From Opitutales bacterium (GTDB taxonomy: Bacteria; Verrucomicrobiota; Verrucomicrobiia; Opitutales; Coraliomargaritaceae), in contig JABBCA010000098.1 of assembly GCA_018607135.1 (NCBI GenBank), forward strand, positions 62,001 through 126,000: a stretch of DNA of 64,000 bases. Reading direction: 5' to 3'. Shown here piece after piece: positions 36,151-47,000 of the stretch. Under the pieces are notes generated by a model that did not search any database, had not been told where the DNA came from, and was given only the letters and a program-made list of their open reading frames with translations. A program made the translations under genes and the position numbers. Positions within the stretch are counted from its first letter, which is position 1. Each line of letters opens with the position of its first letter.

Positions 36151-37065
36151 AAACAAATAGGGGATAGGATTTTTTGGGTGATGAACTTTCGAGGTTTCCA
36201 CGAAAGCGGTGTAACTTTTCGATATAATAATTATAAACTAGCTGTGAGAGTCGTTTAAGCAAGTGAATAAATGAAATTTACCTTTTGATAACAGCATGAT
36301 GGGGAGTCTAATAAAACTCTAAAGATTCATACGTGTAGCCTCTTGTAATAGGCTTAGATTTCGACATGCATTGATCATGCATAAGCGGTCTGAATGAATG
36401 CGCATAGTGTTCGCGGTGTTGCCTGTGGCGGTGCAGGGCAAAGCGCTCTGCACCACTAGAAAATTTATCAAAGTCCAACTCCACAGATGGCTGGCGTGGG
36501 TCCGCTGCCGTCCAGATCTGGTGAATTCTGATTGCTGACCACCCACGCTGCATTCGCAGAGTGCTTTTAAGGGTTTGACTGGAGTAGCGATAGCCTAAGG
36601 AAAGAAAGCAATGTTACCTTTGCTTGAAGACTGTCGCGCAAATGATCATATCATAACCGATGTGGCTATAGACCTATGTAAATGTAGCCGATAGCGTGCG
36701 CGCTTGGTCAGTTTGTATGGTAAATTCACTGTAGTTTCTAATTTTGAGACAGTTTCCTCGCAAGGCGCTGCCGTAGCCAAGTTCATGTGAGGCTAGGTTC
36801 TAAAGGGCGTCTTGCAAGCAAGGGCCCTGCGCTTAGCCACGAGTGGAATGGACGCAATTTTTCGATGTATGCCCTCAGGTTAGCGCCATTGGGTTTGACT
36901 GCTTTCTGAGTTTCAGTGTTTGGGTATATCTACGGTTACGCTAAAATGGGTCGTCGCGGTAACGAGAGTCAGGTATGAGTCAGTGGAGTAAGGTGATAAA
37001 TTTTCATAGAATTGACGAGTTAGCTTGCAGCTATTTTAATAAAAATTAATTTAATCACTCCCATT
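36151..37065. other. Long intergenic region with a dispersed repeat
   Basis: About 915 bp separate the divergent pilin-like and sulfatase genes. An AT palindromic stretch (36222-36236), read on the reverse strand, contains TATAAT and is a possible -10 box for the pilin-like gene. Positions 36684-36754 repeat, inverted, a sequence found at 60237-60305. Short reverse-strand frames near 36.3-36.5 kb show no family features. The region looks like debris of mobile or duplicated DNA. Confidence 0.5.
36684..36754 (-). repeat. Dispersed intergenic repeat, copy 1
   Basis: Read on the reverse strand this 71-bp stretch (from AACTGTCTCAAA to GGCTAC) matches 60237-60305 on the forward strand at about 80% by eye, including the exact core CTACAGTGAATTTAC. 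Both copies are intergenic in the same locus. Confidence 0.7.
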
Positions 37066-39036
37066 ATGTTATCATTCAAATCTGCTTTACCTAAGTATTT
37101 CCTCGTTGCCCTGCTAGCGCCTCTTTGTGCTTGTGCTGAGCAGCTGCCTAACGTTTTACACATTGTGATCGACGATCTTGGTGTGGCGGACGTAGGCTTC
37201 ATGGGCGATGAGCGTTATGAAACTCCAAACATCGATCGACTTGCGGCTCAAGGTATGACCTTTACGCAAGGATATGCGCCCGCATCCAATTGTGCGCCTA
37301 GCCGAGCGTGTGTGCTGACGGGACTGCAATCGACACGCCACGGCGTGTATACCGTAGGTAGCGCGGCACGTGGCGAGGCGAGCACTCGTAAGCTCATACC
37401 TACGACCAATACGCAGTATGTGGATGATGCGTTTGTGTTGCTGCCCGAGGTCTTTAAACAGGCGGGCTATGCAACTATCCAAATCGGCAAATGGCATGTT
37501 GGTAAGGACCCTGCTACACAAGGGGTGGATATCAATATTGCAGGCAATCATCGGGGCAGCCCTGACACTTACTTCAGTCCCTATGGGAACCCCTATCTAG
37601 CTGATGGGGAGGCGGGCGAATATCTAACCGATCGTTTGACGGATGAGGCGATTCGTCAGCTAGAGGCGCATCGCGACCAAGCATTTTTTCTCTATTTCCC
37701 TTACTTCACGGTGCACACCCCGCTAGAGGGTAAAGCGCATTTAATAGAAAAATACGAGGGCAGAGAGGGGGTCAATCCTACCTACGCAGCGATGGTGGAG
37801 TGCCTCGACGACAATATTGGTCGACTCATGGATGCGTTGGATGATTTAGGTCTGTCGCAAAATACCATTGTGGTTTTCACCTCTGACAACGGAGGTATCC
37901 GCAAATTCTCGCCGCAGGATCCGTACCGAGCAGGTAAAGGCTCTTACTACGAGGGTGGCGTCCGAGTTCCCTTTAGCATTCGCTGGCCGCAAGTCGTCGA
38001 ACCAGGCACCAGTAGTGACGTGCCAGTGACAGGTTTGGACTTTTATCCGACCTACCTTGATGTGCTGGGCATGGCCTCCCAAGATGAACTCGATGGTGCG
38101 AGTCTCTTGCCTTTACTCACTGGTCAGGGCACCTTTGATGATCGCGCGCTCTATTGGCATTTCCCAGTTTACTTACAGGCTTACGATCCTGCTAGCGATG
38201 ATGGACGCGATCCGCTCTTTCGCACCCGCCCAGGTTCGACGATACGTTACGGCCAGTGGAAGCTGCATGAGTATTACGAAGACGGCGGTTATGAACTCTA
38301 TGATTTGCATCAAGACATTGGTGAACTGCGTAATTTAGCCGCGCTTATGCCAGAGAAGGTCGAGGAGCTGGCCACAATGCTCAATGCATGGAAGGTCGAT
38401 CAGCACGCTCCAGTGCCAACCGAGCGTAATCCACTGTATAAGCAGAACGCATCGACGCGTTATGTTCTCAGCGATTTATTACGGTCTGATGATCCTAGTG
38501 TGCAGATTTGCGGAACTCCTGAGCTGGTCGATTCGCCACATGGTTCAGCGGTGCATTTCAATGGCCTCAATGACGCGATTGTTTTGGAAGAGAACCCGCT
38601 CTTGGGACTCTCTAGTTTCACTATCGAACTATTGATGCGACCTGATACGGGGGGCAGCTTGGAACCACGCTTCCTCCACATTGGTGAGGTCAGTGGTGAT
38701 CGAATGATGCTTGAGCTGCGCCTGACAGATGACGGGCAATGGGCTTTGGATAGCTTTCTGCGGGCGGGCGAGGACTATCTTGTGCTGCTGGATCGGGGGC
38801 GTCTGCATCCCGCTGAAGCGTGGGCGCACGTTGCACTTGTTGTAGAGGAGGGCCGGGCTCAAAACTATGTCAACGGCGAGTTGGAGTTGAGTGGCGAGCT
38901 AGACTTTCATCCCATCAGTTCAGGCGGGATGTCGATCGGCGTGCGCATGAATCGAGTTCATTGGTACAAGGGGGCAATTCATTCAATTCGCATCACTCCG
39001 TGCGCCTTAAGCCCAGACGCCTTTGGTCTACGCTAG
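37066..39036 (+). CDS. Sulfatase with C-terminal LamG-like domain, exported
   Basis: This 656-residue protein has a signal peptide (KYFLVALLAPLCACAEQ). The sulfatase domain spans about 25-450, with the active-site motif CAPSR starting at Cys76, GKWHVG and VVFTSDNGG. Residues about 460-656 form a LamG/concanavalin-like sandwich (GSAVHFNGLNDAIVLEE, FTIELLMRPDTG, WAHVALVVEEGRAQNYVNGE), probably binding the polysaccharide. The fusion makes this the longest of the three sulfatases. It is followed after 72 bp by the giant metallopeptidase gene on the same strand. Confidence 0.93.
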   Translation: MLSFKSALPKYFLVALLAPLCACAEQLPNVLHIVIDDLGVADVGFMGDERYETPNIDRLAAQGMTFTQGYAPASNCAPSRACVLTGLQSTRHGVYTVGSAARGEASTRKLIPTTNTQYVDDAFVLLPEVFKQAGYATIQIGKWHVGKDPATQGVDINIAGNHRGSPDTYFSPYGNPYLADGEAGEYLTDRLTDEAIRQLEAHRDQAFFLYFPYFTVHTPLEGKAHLIEKYEGREGVNPTYAAMVECLDDNIGRLMDALDDLGLSQNTIVVFTSDNGGIRKFSPQDPYRAGKGSYYEGGVRVPFSIRWPQVVEPGTSSDVPVTGLDFYPTYLDVLGMASQDELDGASLLPLLTGQGTFDDRALYWHFPVYLQAYDPASDDGRDPLFRTRPGSTIRYGQWKLHEYYEDGGYELYDLHQDIGELRNLAALMPEKVEELATMLNAWKVDQHAPVPTERNPLYKQNASTRYVLSDLLRSDDPSVQICGTPELVDSPHGSAVHFNGLNDAIVLEENPLLGLSSFTIELLMRPDTGGSLEPRFLHIGEVSGDRMMLELRLTDDGQWALDSFLRAGEDYLVLLDRGRLHPAEAWAHVALVVEEGRAQNYVNGELELSGELDFHPISSGGMSIGVRMNRVHWYKGAIHSIRITPCALSPDAFGLR

Positions 39037-39108
39037 GAGCTATTTTAATTAATAATTATCAGTTATAGGGTTTACTTTAGCCCTTTTTTAGGCACAGTCC
39101 TAAAGTTG

Positions 39109-42100
39109 ATGAAGTGGCACCCCTATACCCCTTTCGTTGGTTTGCTAGCACTCACTGCTTTGGCGGTGCTGTTCTTTTTTGCTGACCAACCCTCAATCGA
39201 GACGACTGACTCAGCTGAGGCTGAGCATTTGGCGAGTTCGGAAAAGCAGACTGCTCAGGCGATACAGACTGGCTCACCAGCTTCCGAACTCGACCAGATT
39301 CAAGAAGAGCCGATTGTCCAAGCGCCGCAAGTCGGAGAGTTTAGCCCTGAGATGCAGCGTTTGGTTGATGGTATCTATGCGGGGCTGCGGGTCCGTGTTC
39401 AAGTCGCAGGAGTCGAAGCCCACTACGTTTTCCGGCCTAAGAACATCACCAGTGAGAATTTTAAGATATCCTCTGGCCCGAGCACTGAGTTGCCGCTTGC
39501 CTACAAAGTGTTTGAAGGGCGTCAGCTCTTGGAGGATGGAAGTCTTGCGCGAAAGGCGAAATTAGCGGTGGTGAATGATACGGTGTCGATCGCTATGGAT
39601 ACAGATCAAGGTTCTGTTCTGATCGAGCGGAATGAGCAAGGGGAGCAGGTTGCCCGTTTAGTATACAGTGCAGACCCAGAATTGGGGATCGGTCATACAA
39701 GGTGCGTCACGGATGGGGATATCGCCGGCATTCAAGCGCTCAACGATCGTCCCCCTTTGGAAATGACTGCAAAAATCGCCTTGGGCGGTGAATCGGAACC
39801 AGAACCAGAGGTCGCGGGCGCATGGGCCGATCACAATTATTATCGTAACGGGTCACAATATGATGCTTCGCTGAAAGACATCATCATTTTGATGGTTTCT
39901 GGAAGTACGCAGACAGGAAACTCCACTCCCTCGAATCTGAGTAGCCGAGCCGCTACCTATTTTACATATGCTGCCAAAACAGCTGACACTTACGAGAATC
40001 AGTTAGGCTTGCGCTACCTACTGCAAGAATTGGTGCTCATTCCTAATGATATTGTGGGCGATGATATTGAAGTGAACACCCAAGACTCCACGACCCAGTT
40101 GAATGCGGTCAGAGACTGGGCGGCGGCTCACCGTCCGCAATCCACCTACAAATGGGGGCATGTGGCAGGTTGGACGAATGTAAGCAGCGCTGGGGGCTCA
40201 ACCAAAGGTTGGGCATGGATTGGAAGCTATGGGAGTAGTAGTTTTGGCACATCCGTTCAGCAGCGGAGTTTGGACTGGAGACTGCATACCCACGAGCTGG
40301 GGCACAATGTTGGGGCGAACCATACCAATGGCGGCAATATGAATTCCAATGTATCGAATGCTGGGCAGGACTTCTTCACCGAGAACAATACTGCTGGTGG
40401 TGGATTTACTGCTGCCAAAGAAATCTATGACTACATGTCCAGCCCCAGTCGGAGTTATGTCTATGGGCCAGCAGATCTACGTAACGCCGAGGAAGTGGCG
40501 CTGGGTGTGGATGACAATCTCTCTACGGCCGTCAATACCCCCGTAACTTTTAACCCTCTTACAAATGATCAAACTTCAGTGCTGTTTGGTGCTGTCAACA
40601 ATTTACGATTGATCGAAGTGGGGCAGGTCTTCCCTAAAACGGCTGGATCTGCGAGCGTATCCAACAATGAAATCACCTTTACACCTGCAGCAGGATTTGC
40701 CGGTAATGTATGGTTTCGCTATACTTTAAGCGGAGATGTCGGTAACAATGGGCAAGGCTGGCTGCATGCCGCTGACGTTGTTGTAACGGTCGGCGGTAAT
40801 AGTTCGGATCCTGGGCAGAACCCGACCATCAGCACGACCGATGATTCGATTGCTACCGATTTTTCGGGTGCGATTCGACTGAACCCCTTGCTCAACGATG
40901 AAGGCACAGGCCGGCTCTGGACGGGTGATGTGGAGGCGCGTAATTTTAACGATGGCAGCCTTGTAACCAGTGATGGGGCGTTTCGCTTAGTCGGTGCGCA
41001 GTTGTTGGCGGGCAGCGGAACGATCAGTTTGGAAACTTCAGAAATGACGCGTAACAACGCGAATGCTCAAGATAATACGGGCTATCTGGTTTACACACCT
41101 GGAATGAACGAACCTGCCCAAGTTGAGATTCAATACACCGTCGAAGATGCGGATGGCAACCAAAGCACTGGCACCATTTTTCTCAACGAGACTGAGACAG
41201 TTTCCATTGTATCGGATCTGTCCCTGCTAGTTGAAACGGAAGGACGCCTGGCGACGATCACGATCACACGGACTGGCTCTACGGTCGCCTCCGAATGGGT
41301 CGATTTTTCTGTCAATGGATCAGTTGCGCTAACAGGAGTAAATAGCGATGTGGCGATCGCTGGCTTTGATGATTTTGATGCAAGTATGGGCATGGGTCGC
41401 ATTACGATACCTGCGGGACAATCGTCCGTCTCTCTGGAAGTCTCTGCGATGGCGGATGCGATCAATGAGGTTGATGAAAACGTCACTTTTACTCTGGGTT
41501 CTTTAGAGAGCCTGTTAGTCGATGCAAGCGCTGCGACCGCTCAGATAGAAATTACGGATTTGGCTGGAATCGGCGTGGCCACGGTTAGCGAGGACTTCGA
41601 CGGATTTTCGACAGGCACAACACTTACCAACGGATGGACAAACGAAAACACTTCGCCCGGAGTATGGACGGCCAATAGCGGCACGACCTCTAGCTCCAGC
41701 ACGGGACCCGACAACGACCATACGCAAGGCGATGCGAGCGGCACCTATCTTTATAGAGAAGCCAGTGGTTCTAACAATAACCAACAGGCAGATTTGACCA
41801 GCCCGACCATCGATCTTTCTGGACTCAGTGATGCCCTAGTCGAGTTTCGCTACCATATGTATGGTGCGGACATGGGCGAACTACGGGTCGATGTCTTTTC
41901 TGCTGGGGCGTGGAATCTCGATGTCATGCCAGCTTTGATCGGAGAGCAGCAGGATTCCTCGGAAGCGGACTGGGGCTTCGCCCGCTTCAACGTTTCGGTC
42001 TACACGACCGCTGATTTTAAAGTGCGCTTCCGTGGGCTGACAGGCAGCACCTTTTTGAGTGATATGGCGATCGACGATTTCAAAGTCGGGGAGCCTGCGA

Positions 42101-44058
42101 CGCTAACGACCGAGAGCCCGACGATCTCTGGCCAACCTCAGTCTCTGAATCTAGATGATGGTGAGACTGCCTATCTTTCTGTAGTGGCGCAGGCCTATCC
42201 AGCTCCGACCTATCAGTGGAAAAAAGATGGATTCAACATCTCAGGTGCGACACAGTCAGTGCTTTATTTTAATGCTGTTTCTGTCGGCGATGCGGGCGAT
42301 TACAGTTGCGAAGTAACCAGTGGTAGCATAGTGGCCAGCGCGACAGCAACGCTATCCGTTTACGATGAGTCGGACACAGATGCCGATGGTTTAGAAGATG
42401 GTTGGGAACAAGATAATTTCGGAGACCTCGACGAGACTGCGAGTGGGGATCCAGATGGGGACGGCTCCACCAACCTCGAGGAATTCACAAACGGAACCGA
42501 TCCCAATTTGGATGAGGCGCCTAATGCGCCGACTGGATTGGTCGCTTCCTTTGGCGATGCTGAGATCTCCTTGAATTGGAACGACAACATCGACAACGAC
42601 TTTGCCAGCTACACCGTGTATCGTTCCACCACCTCTGGTGCTGGTTTTTCTGCAATCCAGAGCGGAGTCTTCACTAGTGAGTATCTAGACGATACCGTGA
42701 TGAATGGCACAGAGTATTTCTATGTGGTCACTGCAGTAGATGTAAACAGCACTGAGTCTGCGCAGAGTAATGAGGACTCCGCTACGCCAATTGCTGGGAC
42801 TATCTTCGTTGGAAACGTGGTTTCGGGAGAAGCCGATAACTTTATAAGTAACGCAAACAACTGGAGTAATGGGTTGCCGCTCGGAAATCAGGGCACGCTC
42901 TTTATAGATGCTAGATTTGATAGCAACGTCACCCACGACAATTACTGGATCCATCTCACGGGAGGTAATTTAAGTCTAGGCAACGCATTTTCTGGGCTTA
43001 AACTAGGTTCAAATTCTGTCTGGGTGATGGACGGCGCGAGTGCTTCATTTTCCAACGTGCGAGGGATTGCCGTTGGAGCGGATGCTTCATTTACGCTTAA
43101 CATTGGAAATGCCGATGTATCTGCGAACAATAGTAACACTACAGTTTCTGGAGCCAATGCTGAGATCACTATCAATGGAGGAAGCATGACAGTAGGCCGC
43201 GATTTAATTGTGAATAACGGGGGTATACTGACAGTGAATGGTGGCACTTTGGCAGGCGTTGATCGATTCTTCACGCAGAGTTTTGCTTCCGCATCCAACG
43301 GATTCTTCTTCAATGGAGGAACGATTTCGGCAGATACCTTTGAGTTGATTAAGGCCGCGACGGTTACCTTCGGCGGCTCGAACGCAGGTTCTTTGACCTT
43401 GGCTACGGGAATCGGCACAGGTGCCAGCTTCGATTGGTTGACTGGGACGCAAATGACAATGGCGATACCGTCCGCAGATGAATGGGCGGCGACGGAGTGG
43501 GCGGCGGATCGCTTGCTCTACAATGGCCAAAACGGCACGCAGCTTGGCAAGAGCTGGGCGCAGGTCACGACCGCCGATGGTCTGGCAACTGGCACCCGCT
43601 TTGTCTATGACAGCACGACGGAAACATTGAGTCTAGAATCCGTCGCAGACCCGGACGCGGACAACGACGGAATCGCAGACAGTTGGGAAACTACTTACTT
43701 CCCCGGGCAGGAAGCAACGATTGATGGCACTGACGATTCCGATGGTGACGGCGTGTTCGATTTCTTTGAGTATCTTTTCGATTCGAATCCAACCGATCCT
43801 ACCAGTAAGGGTTCAAGTTTACTCATTGCGCCAGATCAGACCGGAACTGATATGGTCTTCGAGTGGGATATTAAAGAAGGCTTTGTTAATGGAGAGGACT
43901 ACCTTCTGGAGCTATCGACTTCACTCAGCCCTTGGGTTCCGATTTCAGAAGTGGACTACACCCTGACTACAAGTACGGCGAATGGCATGACGCACGTAGA
44001 GCTCACGATACCTTTGAGCTTTAGTGACAATGTGTTCCTGAAGTTGATTCAGCCCTAG
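39109..44058 (+). CDS. Giant exported multidomain zinc metallopeptidase
   Basis: The protein has 1649 residues from the ATG at 39109; a TTG lies one codon upstream. An N-terminal hydrophobic segment (about 8-24) is a signal or anchor. The peptidase domain has the metzincin-type zinc motif HELGHNVGANH (His395). In order follow two cadherin-like linkers (about 460-690), a Calx-beta domain (700-820), a MAM-like domain (826-994), an Ig domain (1003-1084), a calcium-binding DTDADGLEDGW/DPDGDGSTNLEEF segment, a fibronectin III domain (1138-1229), a beta-solenoid-like module (1231-1514), and a C-terminal domain shared with the next gene. The peptidase may free enzymes or polysaccharide from matrix protein. 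The next gene begins 9 bp later. Confidence 0.83.
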   Translation: MKWHPYTPFVGLLALTALAVLFFFADQPSIETTDSAEAEHLASSEKQTAQAIQTGSPASELDQIQEEPIVQAPQVGEFSPEMQRLVDGIYAGLRVRVQVAGVEAHYVFRPKNITSENFKISSGPSTELPLAYKVFEGRQLLEDGSLARKAKLAVVNDTVSIAMDTDQGSVLIERNEQGEQVARLVYSADPELGIGHTRCVTDGDIAGIQALNDRPPLEMTAKIALGGESEPEPEVAGAWADHNYYRNGSQYDASLKDIIILMVSGSTQTGNSTPSNLSSRAATYFTYAAKTADTYENQLGLRYLLQELVLIPNDIVGDDIEVNTQDSTTQLNAVRDWAAAHRPQSTYKWGHVAGWTNVSSAGGSTKGWAWIGSYGSSSFGTSVQQRSLDWRLHTHELGHNVGANHTNGGNMNSNVSNAGQDFFTENNTAGGGFTAAKEIYDYMSSPSRSYVYGPADLRNAEEVALGVDDNLSTAVNTPVTFNPLTNDQTSVLFGAVNNLRLIEVGQVFPKTAGSASVSNNEITFTPAAGFAGNVWFRYTLSGDVGNNGQGWLHAADVVVTVGGNSSDPGQNPTISTTDDSIATDFSGAIRLNPLLNDEGTGRLWTGDVEARNFNDGSLVTSDGAFRLVGAQLLAGSGTISLETSEMTRNNANAQDNTGYLVYTPGMNEPAQVEIQYTVEDADGNQSTGTIFLNETETVSIVSDLSLLVETEGRLATITITRTGSTVASEWVDFSVNGSVALTGVNSDVAIAGFDDFDASMGMGRITIPAGQSSVSLEVSAMADAINEVDENVTFTLGSLESLLVDASAATAQIEITDLAGIGVATVSEDFDGFSTGTTLTNGWTNENTSPGVWTANSGTTSSSSTGPDNDHTQGDASGTYLYREASGSNNNQQADLTSPTIDLSGLSDALVEFRYHMYGADMGELRVDVFSAGAWNLDVMPALIGEQQDSSEADWGFARFNVSVYTTADFKVRFRGLTGSTFLSDMAIDDFKVGEPATLTTESPTISGQPQSLNLDDGETAYLSVVAQAYPAPTYQWKKDGFNISGATQSVLYFNAVSVGDAGDYSCEVTSGSIVASATATLSVYDESDTDADGLEDGWEQDNFGDLDETASGDPDGDGSTNLEEFTNGTDPNLDEAPNAPTGLVASFGDAEISLNWNDNIDNDFASYTVYRSTTSGAGFSAIQSGVFTSEYLDDTVMNGTEYFYVVTAVDVNSTESAQSNEDSATPIAGTIFVGNVVSGEADNFISNANNWSNGLPLGNQGTLFIDARFDSNVTHDNYWIHLTGGNLSLGNAFSGLKLGSNSVWVMDGASASFSNVRGIAVGADASFTLNIGNADVSANNSNTTVSGANAEITINGGSMTVGRDLIVNNGGILTVNGGTLAGVDRFFTQSFASASNGFFFNGGTISADTFELIKAATVTFGGSNAGSLTLATGIGTGASFDWLTGTQMTMAIPSADEWAATEWAADRLLYNGQNGTQLGKSWAQVTTADGLATGTRFVYDSTTETLSLESVADPDADNDGIADSWETTYFPGQEATIDGTDDSDGDGVFDFFEYLFDSNPTDPTSKGSSLLIAPDQTGTDMVFEWDIKEGFVNGEDYLLELSTSLSPWVPISEVDYTLTTSTANGMTHVELTIPLSFSDNVFLKLIQP
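43807..43861 (+). repeat. Near-identical 55-bp DNA segment in the shared C-terminal domain, copy 1
   Basis: Matches 48613-48667 at 54 of 55 bases, while surrounding parts of the same domain are clearly more diverged. It encodes the peptide KGSSLLIAPDQTGTDMVF. Confidence 0.85.
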
Positions 44059-44067
44059 GAGATCCTT

Positions 44068-47000
44068 TTGAGCGCATATTTCCATAACAATACTTTTAGG
44101 CATAGAAAGCTTAGACCAATTCGTCGTAGGGATCTACTAGGTCGGCTCGGTCTTGCGCAGACATTACTCACTCTATCTTTAAGCGCTGCAATTGTAAGCG
44201 AAGGCCCTTCCGGTCTCGTGTATCAACCCTACGCGAATGAGGGGCAGACCAATGCAGTCAATACTGTCCCTGACTATTCGCGCGCAGGTTACAAGGGAGG
44301 GGGGGAGGAAATTCCTTTTGTCTCGACCGCAGTTACTGTGAACCCTTCGGGTGGCAATGACACCTCAGCGATACAAAATGCAATCAATACAGTTTCGGCC
44401 TTGCCTTTGGTGAATGGTTTCCGTGGTGCTGTTTACTTGAGTGCGGGTGACTACACTGTTTCTAGCACACTAAACATTAGTTCGAGCGGCGTAGTCATTC
44501 GAGGAGCGGGGCAACAGCAATCTGGCGGCACGCGAATTACCTACACTGCGGCCACTCAGTCGGACCTTTTTCTTTTTAATGGCAGTAGTAATCCGAATTA
44601 TGTCGGAAGTAGTGCGCGGGCGATTACAGATGCCTACGTGCCTGTTGGCTCGAAGACAGTCAACATCACTGATGCTTCTATCTACACGGTGGGTGATCTT
44701 ATTCGTATCACCAATTTAGTGAACCAAGCATGGGTGGACGATATCGGCATGACGGTCGCGGGTGGATTGGCGGGAGAGCCTAATGATCCTGCTTGGAATC
44801 CTGCAGATTTTCAGCTGACGCATTATCGCTACGTGACAGAGATCAATGGCAATGAATTAACTCTGGATGCGCCCATTGTTCAGGCCATTGAAGATCAGTA
44901 TGGTGGTGGCGAAGTTCGGCGCTATACTTTTGGAGGTGCGATTGAAAATGTTGGAATCGAAGCGATGCGCCTAGAGTCAAGTTTCACCAGCGACAATGAC
45001 GAAGACCACGGCTGGCAAGCGATTGAGATGCGGCGAGTGGTCAACGGATGGGTGCGGCAAGTCACTGCTCGATATTTTGGTATGAGTTTAATACTCATCG
45101 AAGACTTTAGCCAATTTATAACGGTTGAAGATTCGGCTTTTTTAGACCCGAAATCACAGACGACCGGTGGGCGCAAGTATTCCTTCTACATCGACGATTC
45201 GTCGTACGCGCTCTTTCAGCGCTGTCTCACGCGTGGGGGTCGCCACGATTATGTGAGCGGCTCTAAAACGCCGGGGCCTAATGTTTTTGTTGATAGCTTG
45301 GCGACTCAAGCCAACAGCGATATCGGGCCGCACTTCCGCTACGCGACAGGTGAACTTTACGATAACATTAAGAGCAATAATTCTATAAATGTTCAGAATC
45401 GATTAAATTCAGGAACCAGCCACGGCTGGTCTGGAGCGCAGGTCATGTTTTGGAATGTCGAGGCAGGTGGTATCATTTCCGATGCGCCTACTGGTGCGAT
45501 GAATTGGAGTATTGGAACAGTCGGCCCAAAGAGAGAGGGAGCTTGGGTAGCTAGTGAGCCCTTTGGTATTTGGGAATCTGAGAACGTGCCAGTCACGCCG
45601 CGTTCTTTGTATTATGCGCAGCTAGAGGAACGTCTCGGGTCTGGTGCATTGAATGAGGTCATATTACCTCAACAAATTCACGGTACTATTTGGACTGAGC
45701 TAGAAAGCTGGGATGGCAACGGCCTGATCCTAGATGCAGTCGTCTGTTGGCTCGATGACTCATCGATGCCAGCGATCAATACTCCGATCTCAATCAATGC
45801 CAGAATACGTGATTTAGCGATATTGGACGGATTATCCTCGACGACTTGGAGTCAGGTCTCGGGTCCGGGTGCGGTCAGTTTTGGTGACAGCTCACTACTC
45901 GAAACGACGGCTTCATTCTCTGCTACAGGCCAGTATACTTTACAGCTTTTAGCGGATAATGGAAGTGAACAAGCGACTGGGAACCTAGTGGTTAATGTTC
46001 TGGATCTTAGCGATCTCACGCCGCCCGCGATGCCACTATCATTGGTCGCGACTCCAGGCTTCAACTCCGTGAGTTTGGATTGGGGTGATAATGTTGAGAC
46101 CGATCTCGCAGGCTATTCTATCTATCGGACTCAGACCTCACTTAATTACGAAACGCCGCTAGATACTAACATCAGCAGTAGCGAGTATGTGGATACGTCT
46201 GCCCTCAATGGGGAAACTTACTTCTACAGGGTAGTCGCCTCCGACGTGAATGGTAATGACTCTGCGCCCAGTAGCGAAGTGTCAGCTAGTCCTGTCGATA
46301 CAGATCAGCCTCCGCATGTGAATTTTAACTTCCCAGTAGACGGAGCATCCATCGCGGCAGGGAGTGATTTGCAAGTGCAAGTCGAGGCGTCCGATCCGGA
46401 CGGCACGATTGTTCATGTGCAGCTTTTTCTTGATGGTCAACTGATACGTCAGGAGACTACCGCGCCTTATGATTGGGGGGGCTCGAATCAGAACGACTCG
46501 CCGCTGCAGAATATGGCCGCGGGGACTTACGAGCTAGAGGCTCTTGCACTCGATGATGAGGGCGACTCTACGAGTGTGAGTATTACAATTACGGTCGTGG
46601 CTGATGTCGTGCCACCAGTCAGTCCTACTGGCCTGCTTTCTGTAAAAGGAGATACGGTGATCTATCTGGATTGGGCTGATAATAACGAAGGCGATTTTTC
46701 GACTTATTCGGTCTACCGTAGGACTGGCGCAGGTAGCTATGGTGCTCCGCTTGCATCAGGGTTAACTGCTAGCACGTATACAGATACAGACGTGACTGAC
46801 GGTGTGATATATTTCTATATGGTCACTGCGCTCGACGATGCTGGAAACGAATCGAATCAAAGCGAAGAACGTTCATCGATGCCGCAAGACGTGATCGATT
46901 TTGGAACGGATTCGGGTGAGAAGACAGTGAGCGCCGCAGGTTTTACTGCTACGGTTCCTCTTGCCGATAGCTCTAATCATGTGAGCGACGCTTACCAGAT

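Noticed and set aside
36308-36553. Two overlapping short reverse-strand frames
   Set aside because: His/Arg/Ser-rich, mutually overlapping and next to repeat debris; neither has a credible start context.
39109-44058. That the metallopeptidase might be split by a frameshift
   Set aside because: The frame is continuous through all domains and ends with a domain found intact at the end of its neighbour.
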